64,000 nt of DNA from Moniliophthora roreri (Eukaryota; Basidiomycota; Agaricomycetes; Agaricales; Marasmiaceae): the NCBI GenBank assembly GCA_001466705.2, contig LATX02000226.1:1-64000 (forward strand). Direction: 5' to 3'. Made by a program: the position numbers and the translations under genes. Positions 1 to 10,759 of this stretch are shown in pieces. Below the pieces are notes generated by a model, which saw nothing but the letters and a program-made list of their open reading frames with translations, was not told where the DNA came from and made no database searches. The first letter of the stretch is position 1, and every line of letters starts with the position of its first letter.

Positions 1-129
1 GCTGACAATGCTATACGTTGGCTTCATCACCAAAACTCGACTCTGTACAACAGCGAGATCGAATCACGTCACCCCTCGGGCTAACTCCAATCGCACACGG
101 GCTGAGGTTCTCGAATAACGAAGCAAAAT
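1..129. other. Left edge, nothing recognised
   Basis: No coding, RNA or repeat signal that I can support. The inverted-repeat element begins at 130. Confidence 0.5.
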
Positions 130-329
130 CATCAGCGAAATGGACACCTAAATATATTGGAATAAAATGAGTGAAATACGTTATAATGGCCAAAATACAT
201 TATAATCATTATGGTGTATTTTAATGTAATATAATTGTTGTTCCTTTATTTTAATGGATTAAAATGAAGCAAAATGGTTATAATGTATTCTGGCTATTAT
301 AATGTATTTCAGCCATTATAATGCATCAG

Positions 330-532
330 CCCCACCTGGGGGTCGGGGACAAAAAGAAATAATATTTATTTGTTGCAACCCCTGTGAGTCGAACCCTCGA
401 CCTCAAGGTGGATTAGTCAGCAACCTTGGCAGCTGCGGGGTGCTCAAGACCACTGCCATATACTTACCACCACACATAGTGCAATATATCCCCTTACTCA
501 AAAGACCTATCTCCACCCCCTTGCTGTTTAAT
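330..532 (-). repeat. tRNA-derived SINE-like unit, copy 1
   Basis: The minus strand carries a B-box-like sequence (GGTTCGACTC) about 65 nt downstream of an A-box region. That spacing fits a class II tRNA with a long variable arm. A T-rich run that could stop Pol III follows. Compared with copy 2, this unit has lost 10 nt around the A box. It is flanked, like copy 2, by an aatgcat-type sequence and the gccccacctgggggtcgggg hairpin segment. Confidence 0.6.
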
Positions 533-539
533 GCATTGG

Positions 540-750
540 CCCCACCTGGGGGTCGGGGACAAAAAGAAATACTATTTATTTGTTGCAACCTCCGTGAGTC
601 GAACCCTCGACCTCAAGGTGGATTAGTCAGCAATCCTTGGCAGCCGCGGGGTGCTCAAGACCACTGTACCACAGTGCCATATACTTACCACCACGCATAG
701 TGCAATATATCCCCTTACTCAAAAGACCTATCTCCACCCCCTTGCTGTTT
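540..750 (-). repeat. tRNA-derived SINE-like unit, copy 2
   Basis: Direct repeat of the unit at 330-532, with the A-box region intact (TGGTACAGTGG on the minus strand) and the B box GGGTTCGACTC. The T arm does not pair well, so this is not a working tRNA gene; a tRNA-headed SINE is the better reading. The two copies lie head to tail inside one inverted-repeat element. Confidence 0.6.
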
Positions 751-1083
751 CTATTGATCAAATCCCCAACCAAAAGCTTCCCTTCACTTTATAGAGTCCT
801 CTCCCTGTCCTCTGGAAGGCATAAAAATGCACTGTTTTGATTGCCTCTGTTACAATCTATTTTACTACATTATAATAACTCTGTCTCATTTTATTGCATT
901 TTAATGTACTATAATAATACCATCCCATTTTATTGTATTTTAATGGATTATAATAACACCAGTCTCATTTTAATGCATTTTAATGTATTGTAATAGCATT
1001 GCTTGATTTTAATCTATTACAATGGACTAAAATCAGCAAAATACATTATAATTTATTATATTTAGGTGTCCATTTTGCTGATG

Positions 1084-2404
1084 TATAGGACTGGGAGTTC
1101 TCCATAATAGGGTTACATTATATGCCTTCTTGAACCAACTTACACCCTGGATACACATACTATCCTTAGACCTTAGCAGATATCAATCCCTAGAGATTTG
1201 CAGTTCTTGCTTGGGCTCCTGTATCTAGAATATAATGTAGATGAACCTTACAAACAGTTTGAAACATTCTACTGCAGACTTTGGTATATTGTGCTTGCAC
1301 TTCGCTAAATCTAGCTAATGTGAAGGGGGAAGAGGACCAGCACTAGTCAGGCACTTGCTACTTAGTGCCGGTGATGTCATGTGAACTACCTTCCATATAT
1401 GGTAGTCAGTGGTTGGTTGGTTCACCACGACAGTTCTTAAAAAAAAATTCAACCCCATGTACAAAAAAAAAATTTCCCTCCCCCCTGTAATATGATCAAT
1501 GTTAACCCAAGTTGTTACTATGTTTCTTCATTAGTTATAATCTGTAATCCAACTCCTTGATAAACGTACATGCTACTCAATGCCTACTCTGATGATCCAA
1601 TCATCCAGCTGGACCAAACTTGAACTGGCTGTTGCACTTTGTGTTTGACACATGCTGGAAGAAGTTATAATGAAAGCTATGATGCAATAGTGGAATATAC
1701 CATACCGTGATGGGTTTGTTACAGACTCACATCTGTACTTGCTCATCTCTGCTATGAAGGCAAGACTTAATAAGGATCCCAGGTTGATCTTTTCGCAGTG
1801 AATGGGGTATCCTCTAGGTACAATTGACTGTTGGCATAATAGACCTCGATTCTGAATACAAGACAAAGCAACCCTCAGCTGTTCCAGGTCCAAAGTCTCT
1901 GAGAGATCAAAGGGACATATCAATGGTCCATGGGTGGTCATATTCGGGAGGTAAGAGTGCCAAGGTAATGGGTCTCGCATCAATATCACTCTCAGGCCGA
2001 GTTGCAGCGGCTCCGGGTAATGTCACTGTCAGTGCTATTGGCATTGCTTAGGAACATGACTCAGAAGGGATTGAGCAGGGTCATACCTACATAGAAATAG
2101 TTAATCATTAAGGCTCAAGCTCTCTTCTGACTTACTTTATTTATTCAATGAATGCATCAATGTTGAGTGTGGTCTGAAATCATTGCCATTGGTTGTTGAG
2201 CAAGCCTGGTCTGGTCAATAGGGTTGTTCCCTATATCCATATACGAATACAACTGTACAAACAGATGGTCAGGAATGGTATGATATCTCTGTCACCATAC
2301 TGTATAGATTGCTTGTAGGGGACCTTTCGAAGATGGAGACAGACGTAATTACTGATTTATGGCCATATGTATGATTGTTCACCACCACCTCTTATTTAGA
2401 GTGT
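1084..2404. other. Unassigned stretch with one unrecognised 138-codon ORF
   Basis: Nothing here matches the other repeats in the window. The minus strand is open from 1989 to 1573 (138 codons), and part of the plus strand (1824-2051) is open too. I recognise no family in either. A decayed host-gene exon or repeat fragment is possible. Two A-runs occur near 1440-1475. Confidence 0.3.
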
Positions 2405-2590
2405 AAATTTAAAGAAAAAGAATAAAAGAGATTATGGCTACAAAGCCTGACTACAATTGGACACTGTGACAGAGAAATTACCAAACACAGCTCAGTTTAT
2501 ATATTAATTATCACCCAACTCAGTTTTATATGTATTTGTGACAGATATATTAGATTATTTATGTTGTAGGGTATATAACACTGGGTGCAG
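2405..2590 (-). repeat. Fragment of long repeat E
   Basis: Matches, in reverse complement, the part of repeat E near 52030-52190. Shared landmarks include the ends of ctgtgacagagaaattacc and ttatgttgtagggtatata. It is a truncated copy without either terminus. Confidence 0.65.
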
Positions 2591-2988
2591 GAAAGCATAA
2601 GTTGAGGTAACTTATGTAATGTCTATGCTTTAGTTACAACTAGGGATTTTAAAATAACTTAAATTAATTATTCAATAGATATGTTATATATTGAAAAGCA
2701 TAATCTGAAAAGTATCTATTGAATATCTGCTATAAATTATGCTATAGATAATAGTATAGATATGCTATATAGTTATGCTACAAAGCAGAACAGACATATA
2801 GCATAAGCATCAGATACAAAAACTCAAGTTATGCAGCATATATGCAATGTGACTTTAAAGTATAAAGGAATAATATCTTCTGTGTGGTAACAGTTATTAC
2901 ACACTACATCTAAAAACAAGGTGTGCATACTCAATATAGCATAACTATTACAAAAGTTGAAGTTGACTTATGCTATAGTTATGTAATA
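2591..2988. other. AT-rich stretch with a small hairpin
   Basis: A short inverted repeat (attcaatagata near 2671 and tatctattgaat near 2714) and several gctatatag-like palindromic motifs occur. No coding potential is visible. Confidence 0.35.
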
Positions 2989-3315
2989 CTGTAGCATTTC
3001 AAGCAGTTTGAATGCAGATGTGACCAGTGACCAGATGTCTGAAATTTGGGTTTTGGCTGATAGATAAGTGACCTGTGACATGTTTAAACATGTATGAGAA
3101 TAGTTTGCCTGACATTGAGCTTTAAGGTATTCAATAGTCTCTTAAATCTTTTGCCTTGAGATTGCAAGTTAGTACAGTTGAGATGTTATTTTTGGGTTTC
3201 TCAGCTAATTTTTTGAATTCAACCTATCACTTTGTGACCAGTGACCAACATGACATTTCAAGCAAACAGAAGTGCCCTGTAATCTATAATGTTCAAAGTG
3301 CTTGAAATGTTACAG
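2989..3315. mobile_element. 327-bp MITE-like inverted-repeat element
   Basis: Positions 2989-3013 and 3291-3315 are inverted repeats of about 25 bp with three mismatches; the outer 17 bp (ctgtagcatttcaagca and its partner) differ at one base. The interior repeats the motif gtgaccagtgacca on both flanks. There is no ORF. A target duplication was not found. Confidence 0.55.
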
Positions 3316-3359
3316 CACATAAAGATGGAGAAAGTTAGAATATATCAAACTTAGGAAGG

Positions 3360-3835
3360 CTGCAGAGGCAAGAGACTCTTAATCAAGAGAGCATAAGGTA
3401 AAGAGTCCTCAATCAAAGGATGCTAGGTAAGGAATATTAAGGCAAAGATGAACATAGAGAATCCTTAATAAAAGGAAGAATCCTCAATGTGGGAATACTA
3501 AGGTAAGGGTAAAGGATATTTAGTTGAAGGAGCACAAGTTGAAGAATCCTTAATTGAAGGACACTAAGGTAAAGGTGAAGTATGCCAAGTATAAAGGTGA
3601 AGGTGAAGAATCTTCAATGTAAAGATATGAAGGTAAAGGATCCTCAAGTGAAGAATGCTAAGGTAAAGGTAAAGAATATATAGTTGAAGGAGTATAAGGT
3701 GAAGAATCTTCAATGTAAAGATATGAAGGTAAAGGATCCTCAAGTGAGTTCTCTTTACCTTAGTATCCTTCAATTAAGAATTCTTTACCTTATGCTTCTT
3801 TAAATTTTACCTTTACTTTAGCATCCTTCACTTGA
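3360..3835. repeat. Degenerate minisatellite that switches strand
   Basis: Loose tandem units of roughly 25-40 bp are built from aaggtaaag, gaatcctcaa and ttgaagga. From about 3748 the same motif appears as its reverse complement (ctttacctt), so the array folds back on itself with an apex near 3745. The 69-codon minus-strand reading frame here is only a product of the repeat (Leu/His/Ile-rich). Confidence 0.7.
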
Positions 3836-4124
3836 GGTGGGTGGGTGGTGGCGGATGGTAACACCAATTCAGCCCAGGGAAGCCAGGTATAAGAGCATCC
3901 TAGGTCTGACTCAGGCAGAGATACCCAAATACACTAGAGAGAGGGGGGTGGGCGAGAAAAAATTTTTTTGCAAGTTGTGATGTGGCAGAAGGTGAGAAGC
4001 AAGCTGCGTGTCAGCTCAATCAGGTGTGTGCGTGACACTCATCTGCCACTCTTTGCAGGACTTATCCTCTGATAAGCCTCCGCAGGCTCTGACTTATCTT
4101 GGAATAAGCAGTCAAAGAAGTAAG
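3836..4124. other. Left flank of the fold-back element
   Basis: G-rich ggtgggtgggtggtgg (3836 onward) and a short A/T tract near 3960. I see no gene. It may be the other flank of the X-type element interrupted by the fold-back insertion, but the similarity is too weak to claim. Confidence 0.3.
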
Positions 4125-7100
4125 TTTTTGGCAAAAAACACCGACAACTGTTGGAAACTGTTTTGCAAAAAAAAACCGATAACTAGACCGACAACTTTTT
4201 TCTTAGAAAAGAGACACATTTTAGCGACCATGTGAGAATACTTTAAAAGCATTATGTAAGCTATATATATTTCAACTTGCCTTAGCTGGGGCTATATAAT
4301 GGTACTAAAAATAATGTTATCTGACATTATTTGATATAGTAATGCTGTAATATGCACTACTAGATACATACTGGACTATATTGGAGCATGCTGGAGAGGC
4401 TGTCATATAGGTAATTTGGATCAGTATGTTCTGTTATATTATAGAATGCCTTTCCTGTGATTTTGAAAGCATAATTATGTTAAAAGTAGCACAATAAATA
4501 GGTAAACAACCTGTATGTGCAGGATATAGTATTGATACTATTCATATGAATTTTCCTGATGACCAATCTTTCACCTTTATAGTCTTATATACTTATAAAG
4601 CCCATTCCTACTCTGAAATACAAATCCCTGATGATTTGGGTACAGTAATACTAGATCAATAGTCTGTATATGCAGAATATGGACATTTTAACTTTATGCA
4701 ATCTGGTAGATGCCTTATGGTGGTTATATGGATGTCCTAAGGGGTGAATAATGCAGATTAAGTGTCCTAGTATATGGGAAAATAGATTTGGAAGCCAGTT
4801 CAATTGAGTATTGGTGTATATATGAGCAAAATACTGAAAAAACCTGAAATAGGATGATGGATGGTACTGTATGAGATCTATTGATGCTGGACCTTATCCC
4901 TCATAGCTGGGACATCCTCTATATGTCTATTTGTTGGGGACAGAAGCTTATAGATGTATTATTTTTTCCTGAATTACTATAGCCAAATTCGCTTTTTTTG
5001 AGATTTTAGTAGTACTACAGAACAGGCAATAATTTGGATGGGCTGAATCATGGTCAGAACTTCTCTATTGATGTACTGATGAGGACTATATACTTACCCA
5101 AGCATTCACAGCACTCTAATATACTTTTTACAGAGCATAATTGTTGTACAAATAATTTAGCCAGTAATCATGGAATAGCTCCTCAGGAGATGATTACTGT
5201 ACCAAGGTGACTTCAGATTCGAGTTCAGAAACCCAAAAAAGGGTAGGGAGCAACCTTTGGGTATATCAATAGCATCATATTCAATGGGTGTTCAGAAAGC
5301 CTCAAAAAACCACTTGTATGTGGATATCTTCACAGGCAGTAATCCAGGCCTTATGGGACCATCAGAATCGAATTTGGAGCATTAAATAACATTGGAAATG
5401 AGTCCTGGGTCATGTGTATCCATGCAGTATCACAGGCAGTAATCCAGGCCTCATGGGACCATCAGAATCGAATTCAGAGCATCAAATAACATGGGAATGC
5501 ACCCCAGGACCATCAGGATCTATACATTTCTCAGTCACCATCTGTTAAATGCTTAAACATGATATGCACCCAATACTACCATTTACAATAAACTTGACAT
5601 ACTCATATATCAAGCTATACTGCATGGATACACATGACCCAGGACTCATTTCCAATGTTATTTAATGCTCCAAATTCGATTCTGATGGTCCCATGAGGCC
5701 TGGATTACTGCCTGTGAAGATATCCACATACAAGTGGTTTTTTGAGGCTTTCTGAACACCCATTGAATATGATGCTATTGATATACCCAAAGGTTGCTCC
5801 CTACCCTTTTTTGGGTTTCTGAACTCGAATCTGAAGTCACCTTGGTACAGTANCAGAACAGGCAATAATTTGGATGGGCTGAATCATGGTCAGAACTTCT
5901 CTATTGATGTACTGATGAGGACTATATACTTACCCAAGCATTCACAGCACTCTAATATACTTTTTACAGAGCATAATTGTTGTACAAATAATTTAGCCAG
6001 TAATCATGGAATAGCTCCTCAGGAGATGATTACTGTACCAAGGCGACTTCAGATTCGAGTTCAGCAACCCAAAAAATGGTAGGGAGCAACCTTTGGGGTA
6101 TATCAATAGCATCATATTCAATGGGTGTTCAGAAAGCCTCAAAAAACCACTTGTATGTGGATATCTTCACAGGCAGTAATCCAGGCCTCATGGGACCATC
6201 AGAATCGAATTTGGAGCATTAAATAACATTGGAAATGAGTCCTGGGTCATGTGTATCCATGCAGTATAGCTTGATATATGAGTATGTCAAGTTTATTGTA
6301 AATGGTAGTATTGGGTACATATCATGTTTAAGCATTTAACAGATGGTGTGCTTTTCTGACTGAGAAATGTATAGATCCTGATGATCCTGGGGTGTATTCC
6401 CATGTTATTTGATGCTCTGAATTCGATTCTGATGGTCCCATGAGGCCTGGATTACTGCCTGTGAAGATATCCACATATAAGTGGTTTTTTGAGGCTTTCT
6501 GAACACCCATTGAATATTATGCTATTGATATACCCAAAGGTTGCTCCCTACCATTTTTGGGGTTGCTGAACTCGAATCTGAAGTTGCCTTGGTACAGTGA
6601 TCATCTCCTGAGGAGCTATCCCATGATTACTGGCTAAATTATTTGTACAACAATTATGCTCTGTAAAAAGTATATTAGAGTGCTGTGAATGCTTGGGTAA
6701 GTATATAGTCCTCATCAGTACATCAATAGAGAAGTTCTGACCATGCTTCAGCCCATCCAAATCATTGCCTGTTCTGTAGTACTACTAAAATCTCAAAAAA
6801 GCGAATTTGGCTATAGTAATTCAGGAAAAAATAATACATCTATAAGCTTCTGTCCCCAACAAATAGACATATAGAGGATGTCCCAGCTATGAGGGATAAG
6901 GTCCAGCATCAATAGATCTCATACAGTACCATCCATCATCCTATTTCAGGTTTTTAAGTGATTTTCTTGAGTGTTCCTGGATATCTATTGAATGTGATGC
7001 TATTAAAATACCCAGAAGTTGCTCCCTACCATTTTTTGGGTTGCTGAACTCGAATCTGAAGTCACCTTGGTACAGTAATCATCTCCTGAGGAGCTATTCC

Positions 7101-8166
7101 ATGATTACTGGCTAAATTATTTGTACAACAATTATGCTCTGTAAAAAGTATATTAGAGTGCTGTGAATGCTTGGGTAAGTATATAGTCCTCATCAGTACA
7201 TCAATAGAGAAGTTCTGACCATGCTTCAGCCCATCCAAATTATTGCCTGTTCTGTAGTACTACTAAAATCCCAAAAAAGCAAATTTGGCTATAGTAATTC
7301 AGAAAAAAATAATACATCCATAAGCTTCTGTCCCCAACAAATAGACATATATAGAGGATGTCCCAGCTATAAGAGATAAGGTCCAGCTATGAGGGATAAG
7401 GTCCAGCATCAATAGATCCCATACAGTACCATCCACCATCCCATTTCAGGTTTTTTCAGTATTTTGCTCATATATACACCAATACTCAATTGAACTGGCT
7501 TCCAAATCTATTTTCCCATATACTAGGACACTTAATCTGCATTATTCACCCCTTAGGACATCCATATAACCACCATAAGGCATCTACCAGATTGCATAAA
7601 GTTAAAATGTCCATATTCTGCATATACAGACTATTGATCTAGTATTACTGTACCCAAATCATCAGGGATTTGTATTTCAGAGTAGGAATGGGCTTTATAA
7701 GTATATAAGACTATAAAGGTGAAAGATTGGTCATCAGGAAAATTCATATGAATAGTATCAATACTATATCCTGCACATACAGGTTGTTTACCTATTTATT
7801 GTGCTACTTTTAACATAATTATGCTTTCAAAATCACAGGAAAGGCATTCTATAATATAACAGAACATACTGATCCAAATTACCTATATGACAGCCTCTCC
7901 AGCATGCTCCAATATAGTCCAGTATGTATCTAGTAGTGCATATTACAGCATTACTATATCAAATAATGTCAGATAACATTATTTTTAGTACCATTATATA
8001 GCCCCAGCTAAGGCAAGTTGAAATATATATAGCTTACATAATGCTTTTAAAGTATTCTCACATGGTCACTAAAATGTGTCTCTTTTCTAAGAAAAAAGTT
8101 GTCAGTCTAGTTATCAGTTTTTTTTGCAAAACAATTTCTGACAGTTGTCAGTGTTTTTTGCAAAAA
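4125..8166. mobile_element. 4-kb fold-back element with arms over 1.1 kb
   Basis: 4125-5253 is the reverse complement of 7016-8166, so the element is a near-palindrome. Both ends read tttttg(g)caaaaaacac and then repeat a gcaaaaa..acYgacaact motif. The middle contains further inverted and direct copies of the same segments (5018-5852, 5854-6540, 6540-6955), in part because of an unresolved join at 5853. No transposase is visible. The left arm keeps CG at several places where the right arm has TG, so the arms have decayed separately. It sits inside or beside the third ORF of an X-type retrotransposon (8167 onward). No target duplication was found. Confidence 0.75.
5853..5853. other. Assembly gap (single n) inside the fold-back element
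   Basis: Sequence after the n repeats 5018 to about 5400 at an offset of 836, while sequence before it is the inverse of the same block. The internal structure of the palindrome is therefore uncertain. Confidence 0.85.
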
Positions 8167-8518
8167 GGTACCTGCTATGGGTGAATGAAGGTCTCACCAC
8201 ATTGTGCACTGAGGGTCTGGTTCGAGTCCAGACTCTATGTTGGATGATCACAATTATAACGATGAACCTTACGACAATCTTAGAGGAGAGTGCTAAATTG
8301 ATTCATAACAGCAGAGGGACGCAGATTTCCTGTTCATCAGAGCAGATCCACAAAAGGTGCAAAGATTCAAAGAATCACCTTTGGTGAGTGAACAGGTAGC
8401 TGCTGGTTGGCAACCGACCCTGGATGTACTGGCTACACTGGTGCTTCAGAGCGTTGATGAAATGCCTGATATGTCATATGATTATGACATGGAACTTTAC
8501 GGGGATGGAGAATCATAA
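8167..8518 (+). pseudogene. 3' end of an X-type third ORF, decayed
   Basis: Conceptual translation with one or two breaks ends in YDYDMELYGDGES and a TAA. The same C-terminus closes the minus-strand ORF at 62447-63833. It also shares a DADFLF..ADPQKVQRF segment with that ORF. The 5' part is missing: the fold-back element ends directly at 8166. The frame is broken near 8290, where the block ending GEC meets a stop. It lies just upstream of the 3' LTR at 8557, the usual place of this ORF in the family. Function unknown; the fuller copy at 62447-63833 carries Cys/His clusters. Confidence 0.65.
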
Positions 8519-8556
8519 GTTGGCAACACGGAGTTTTGCCCCTGACAGGGAGCTAA

Positions 8557-8994
8557 TGTTATGTTTTCTTTACCTTGTTTCCATGCTTCTCTTTCTGATC
8601 GGACAAGTACACCTTCCCAGCCCCTCTTTTCTTATAACCCCCATGCTTCTCTTTCTATTGGACTTATTACACCTTCCAACACCCCTCTTTTTCTTATCAG
8701 AACATCTAGCTATATCCTGACTCTGTCAGTATTTATTACCGTATCACCGTAGTTGTCAGACGTTTGTATAACATAGATTACATGATCAGTTGTAACATAT
8801 TTAAGTGCTCAAGCTAGGACTCTGAGTCCTTAGCTTGACCTGGTTAATCTTTACTTGTGTCATTGCCAACGGTCGAGGACCTCTGAACCCTAGCATCCGC
8901 TGAGCGAACTCTAACTTGAACTTGAGAACTACTTGCAAAGGGGTTTTACCTTTTATAAGTGGTTAGTTGACGTTGCTGCACAAGTAACATAACA
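8557..8994 (+). mobile_element. 3' LTR, X-type Gypsy element
   Basis: 438 bp, beginning TGTTATG and ending CATAACA. It contains atatttaagtgctcaagct and agcttgacctgg, the conserved core also seen in the LTRs of A, Y and Z. It closely resembles 61965-62409 on the minus strand. The right flank (gtaga) does not match the left, as expected when the other LTR is outside the window. Confidence 0.75.
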
Positions 8995-9350
8995 GTAGAT
9001 AATTCCTCTCTCTTCAATATTAAGGGCAATGAGGCACCTTCAGAGTCTGCTTCACTTAATCCACACACTGTGAATTCTAGGGTCCAAGTCTTTCTTGTTT
9101 CAGATTGTTCAGGTTGTGTCTCTTCCAGAGACAGCTTCTGTTGCAATGGCTTCAGAGAGAGAGTCAAGAGTTCTCTGTGGAATTGTCTGGTTAATGGTGG
9201 GGTCACTTGTCCTCCTGTCTCTGATTTCAACTGGGTTTGTAAAACACACTATCACTCCTCTGCTTCAGCAATGTCTTGTTTGATCTGTTGTTCTGTTCAT
9301 TTGGGTGGTGTCTTGTCCTTCAGAGTGGTGATGCCTAGACTTCAATAGGT
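8995..9350 (-). pseudogene. gag: N-terminal gag fragment, family Z
   Basis: A minus-strand frame similar to the start of the gag at 17000-18378 (shared SGGQV-like, PPLT and LEET blocks). It is cut off at 8994 by the end of an X-type LTR, so only the N-terminal part remains. Its own 5' LTR lies directly upstream at 9375-9814. Frames change at least once within it. Confidence 0.6.
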
Positions 9351-9374
9351 TGGCAATTGATCAGCCTAACCTTA

Positions 9375-9814
9375 TGTTACATTACTTGCACAGCAACGTC
9401 AACACTTCAACATCACAAGACTTAGTAATGTGGAATTCAGAGTTAAGTTCAAGTTCACTCAAGGGCTTCCTGAGGTTCAGAGTTCCTTCAGTTGTTGCTA
9501 AACACAAGTTATAGATTTAACTAGGTCAAGCTAGAGAGCTAAGACCTATCCACAGGTGCTTAAATACATACAGAAGTAACTCCATCCTTATCTAGTAACA
9601 TCAAAGAGAAAGACACATAATGCATTAAGGAAGAATGGAAGTAGACTCAGCAAGAAAAAGGAAGTATAGAGCCAGCTAATGAAGAAATAGAAGTTGAGGA
9701 AAGTCTATAGGAGAAGTAATGAGAAAGATCATGGAAAGATCAAGAAGCAATGGTCAGGTGAAAGAAAAGAAGCCCGAGTGTCTCTACCAGGAAGGTAGTG
9801 GGAAAACTGTAACA
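9375..9814 (-). mobile_element. 5' LTR of family Z
   Basis: 440 bp, reading on the minus strand TGTTACAG to ATGTAACA. The internal side continues into gag, and next to the LTR is a diverged form (aaggttaggctgatc) of the putative self-priming site. The outer side is tatag (9815-9819), the reverse complement of CTATA found at 25084-25088 beside another LTR end of the same family. Confidence 0.75.
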
Positions 9815-9946
9815 TATAGCCATTTTGAAGATCTAATTTACTAAAGATCTGTGCTCCTTTTAGCTTATTGATGAGGTCTGAAATGAGTGGTAGAGAATAT
9901 GCATTCTTAACAGTTTCTTTATTGAGTTTCTGATAGTCCTGTATGG
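9815..9946 (-). pseudogene. pol: Reverse transcriptase fragment, family B
   Basis: The minus strand encodes the RT stretch from [10 protein letters not shown] through the SLPLISDL block to LDLQNGY, where LTR Z interrupts it. The matching downstream half (beginning YNN..IKDGDQWK) is found on the plus strand from 25084. Confidence 0.7.
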
Positions 9947-10293
9947 GGTCTAGAACCTTTTCCAGTATGCTGTATACTGTAGTTGTCTTAAGGAAGTCTT
10001 GAACTCCATAGGGTCAGACTATATTGGCTACTGAGTCTTTGTATGGGACTGTAGCTCTTGTGTCTGTGCTTTGTGCACTGTGTTCTTTGTGTTTTGTGTG
10101 TGTATTGTGAAATAAACCCATTTTCAAACCAATCTATACTCCTTTGGAGGTGAACACTACAAAGTAGGGCACTTCAATAAGAGAGAATCAACCTAGCTAA
10201 GAGTTTTGTTAGTATTCTAAGTGTGGCAACTCTAATCACATTGATCCACACTTGCACAACAACTTGAGATAGACTTTTAGAGGTTATCTTTTG
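9947..10293. repeat. Unclassified repeat R, left part
   Basis: Similar to 33510-33873 and its tandem copy near 34969-35332. It runs from ggtctagaacctttt to ggttatcttttg, where element A is inserted; the remainder continues at 16814-16853. It lacks TG..CA ends and inverted termini, and it lies between PR and RT of a B element. Confidence 0.6.
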
Positions 10294-10714
10294 TGTTACG
10301 TTTTCTTTCCTTTTCTCTTTCTTTCGCCGTGTAAACTTCCTTTCTCCATTTGTTCACCATCCCCATCTCCACTTCCTTTTCTCATCTCACGACTGTGTAG
10401 TATTATATGCCAATGCTAACGGACATTACTCATATCCCGATAGCTTGGGAGATATTAGACAATCATCGAACTTCTCGCTATTCGTATATAGTTAGTTTAG
10501 CTCGATTGTAACGTATTTCAATGCTCAAGCTAAGACTCTAAGTCTTCAGCTTGACCTGGTTTATCAATAACTTGTGTTAATGCCAACATCGAAGGACCTC
10601 TGAACTTCAGCAACCGCTGAACGAACTCAAACTTGAACTTGCTACATCTGACTGAGCAGAGCTTATGCTTTGCTAAGATAGTTGGATAGGCGTTGCTGTG
10701 CAAGTAACGTAACA
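10294..10714 (+). mobile_element. 5' LTR of element A
   Basis: 421 bp, TGTTACG to CGTAACA. By eye it differs from the 3' LTR at 15 positions: 14 transitions and one transversion, with 11 of the 15 in CG/TG/CA dinucleotides. The predicted transcript start region contains tcagcttgacct at 10546-10557. Confidence 0.93.
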
Positions 10715-10716
10715 CA

Positions 10717-10728
10717 AGGTCAAGCTGA
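10717..10728 (+). promoter_or_regulatory. Putative self-priming site of element A
   Basis: aggtcaagctga lies 2 nt after the 5' LTR and is perfectly complementary over 12 nt to tcagcttgacct inside the LTR (10546-10557). No tRNA-type TGG.. primer site is present at this place. Tf1-like elements prime minus-strand synthesis with the 5' end of their own mRNA; the layout here fits that, but is inferred. Confidence 0.6.
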
Positions 10729-10759
10729 TCGATTGCCGACCTACCCAGGTTTAGGCATC

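Larger units (their letters stand above)
130..1083. mobile_element. 954-bp non-autonomous inverted-repeat element (MITE-like)
   Basis: The ends are inverted repeats. Positions 130-156 read catcagcgaaatggacacc and continue to aaatata; 1057-1083 is the reverse complement with one mismatch. The interior is AT-rich and built from repeated variants of ttataatgtatt and ttttaatgcatt, and it has no transposase. Two tRNA-derived units sit inside (about 330-750). No clear target duplication is visible next to either end. It is probably a non-autonomous DNA transposon; the superfamily cannot be told. Confidence 0.7.

Noticed and set aside
540..750. A functional tRNA gene (tRNA-Ser/Leu like) on the minus strand
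   Set aside because: A and B boxes are recognisable but the T stem does not pair, and the unit is repeated with a 10-nt loss; a SINE-like repeat fits better.
1573..1989. 138-codon minus-strand ORF as a host gene
   Set aside because: No recognised motif, the plus strand is also partly open, and there is no intron or promoter evidence; kept only as a note.
3564..3773. 69-codon Leu/His-rich ORF
   Set aside because: Produced by the minisatellite units.
5662..6760. Small ORFs in the fold-back element (e.g. MDGLNHGQNF on both strands)
   Set aside because: They are the same repeat read in both arms; codon pattern and length give no sign of selection.
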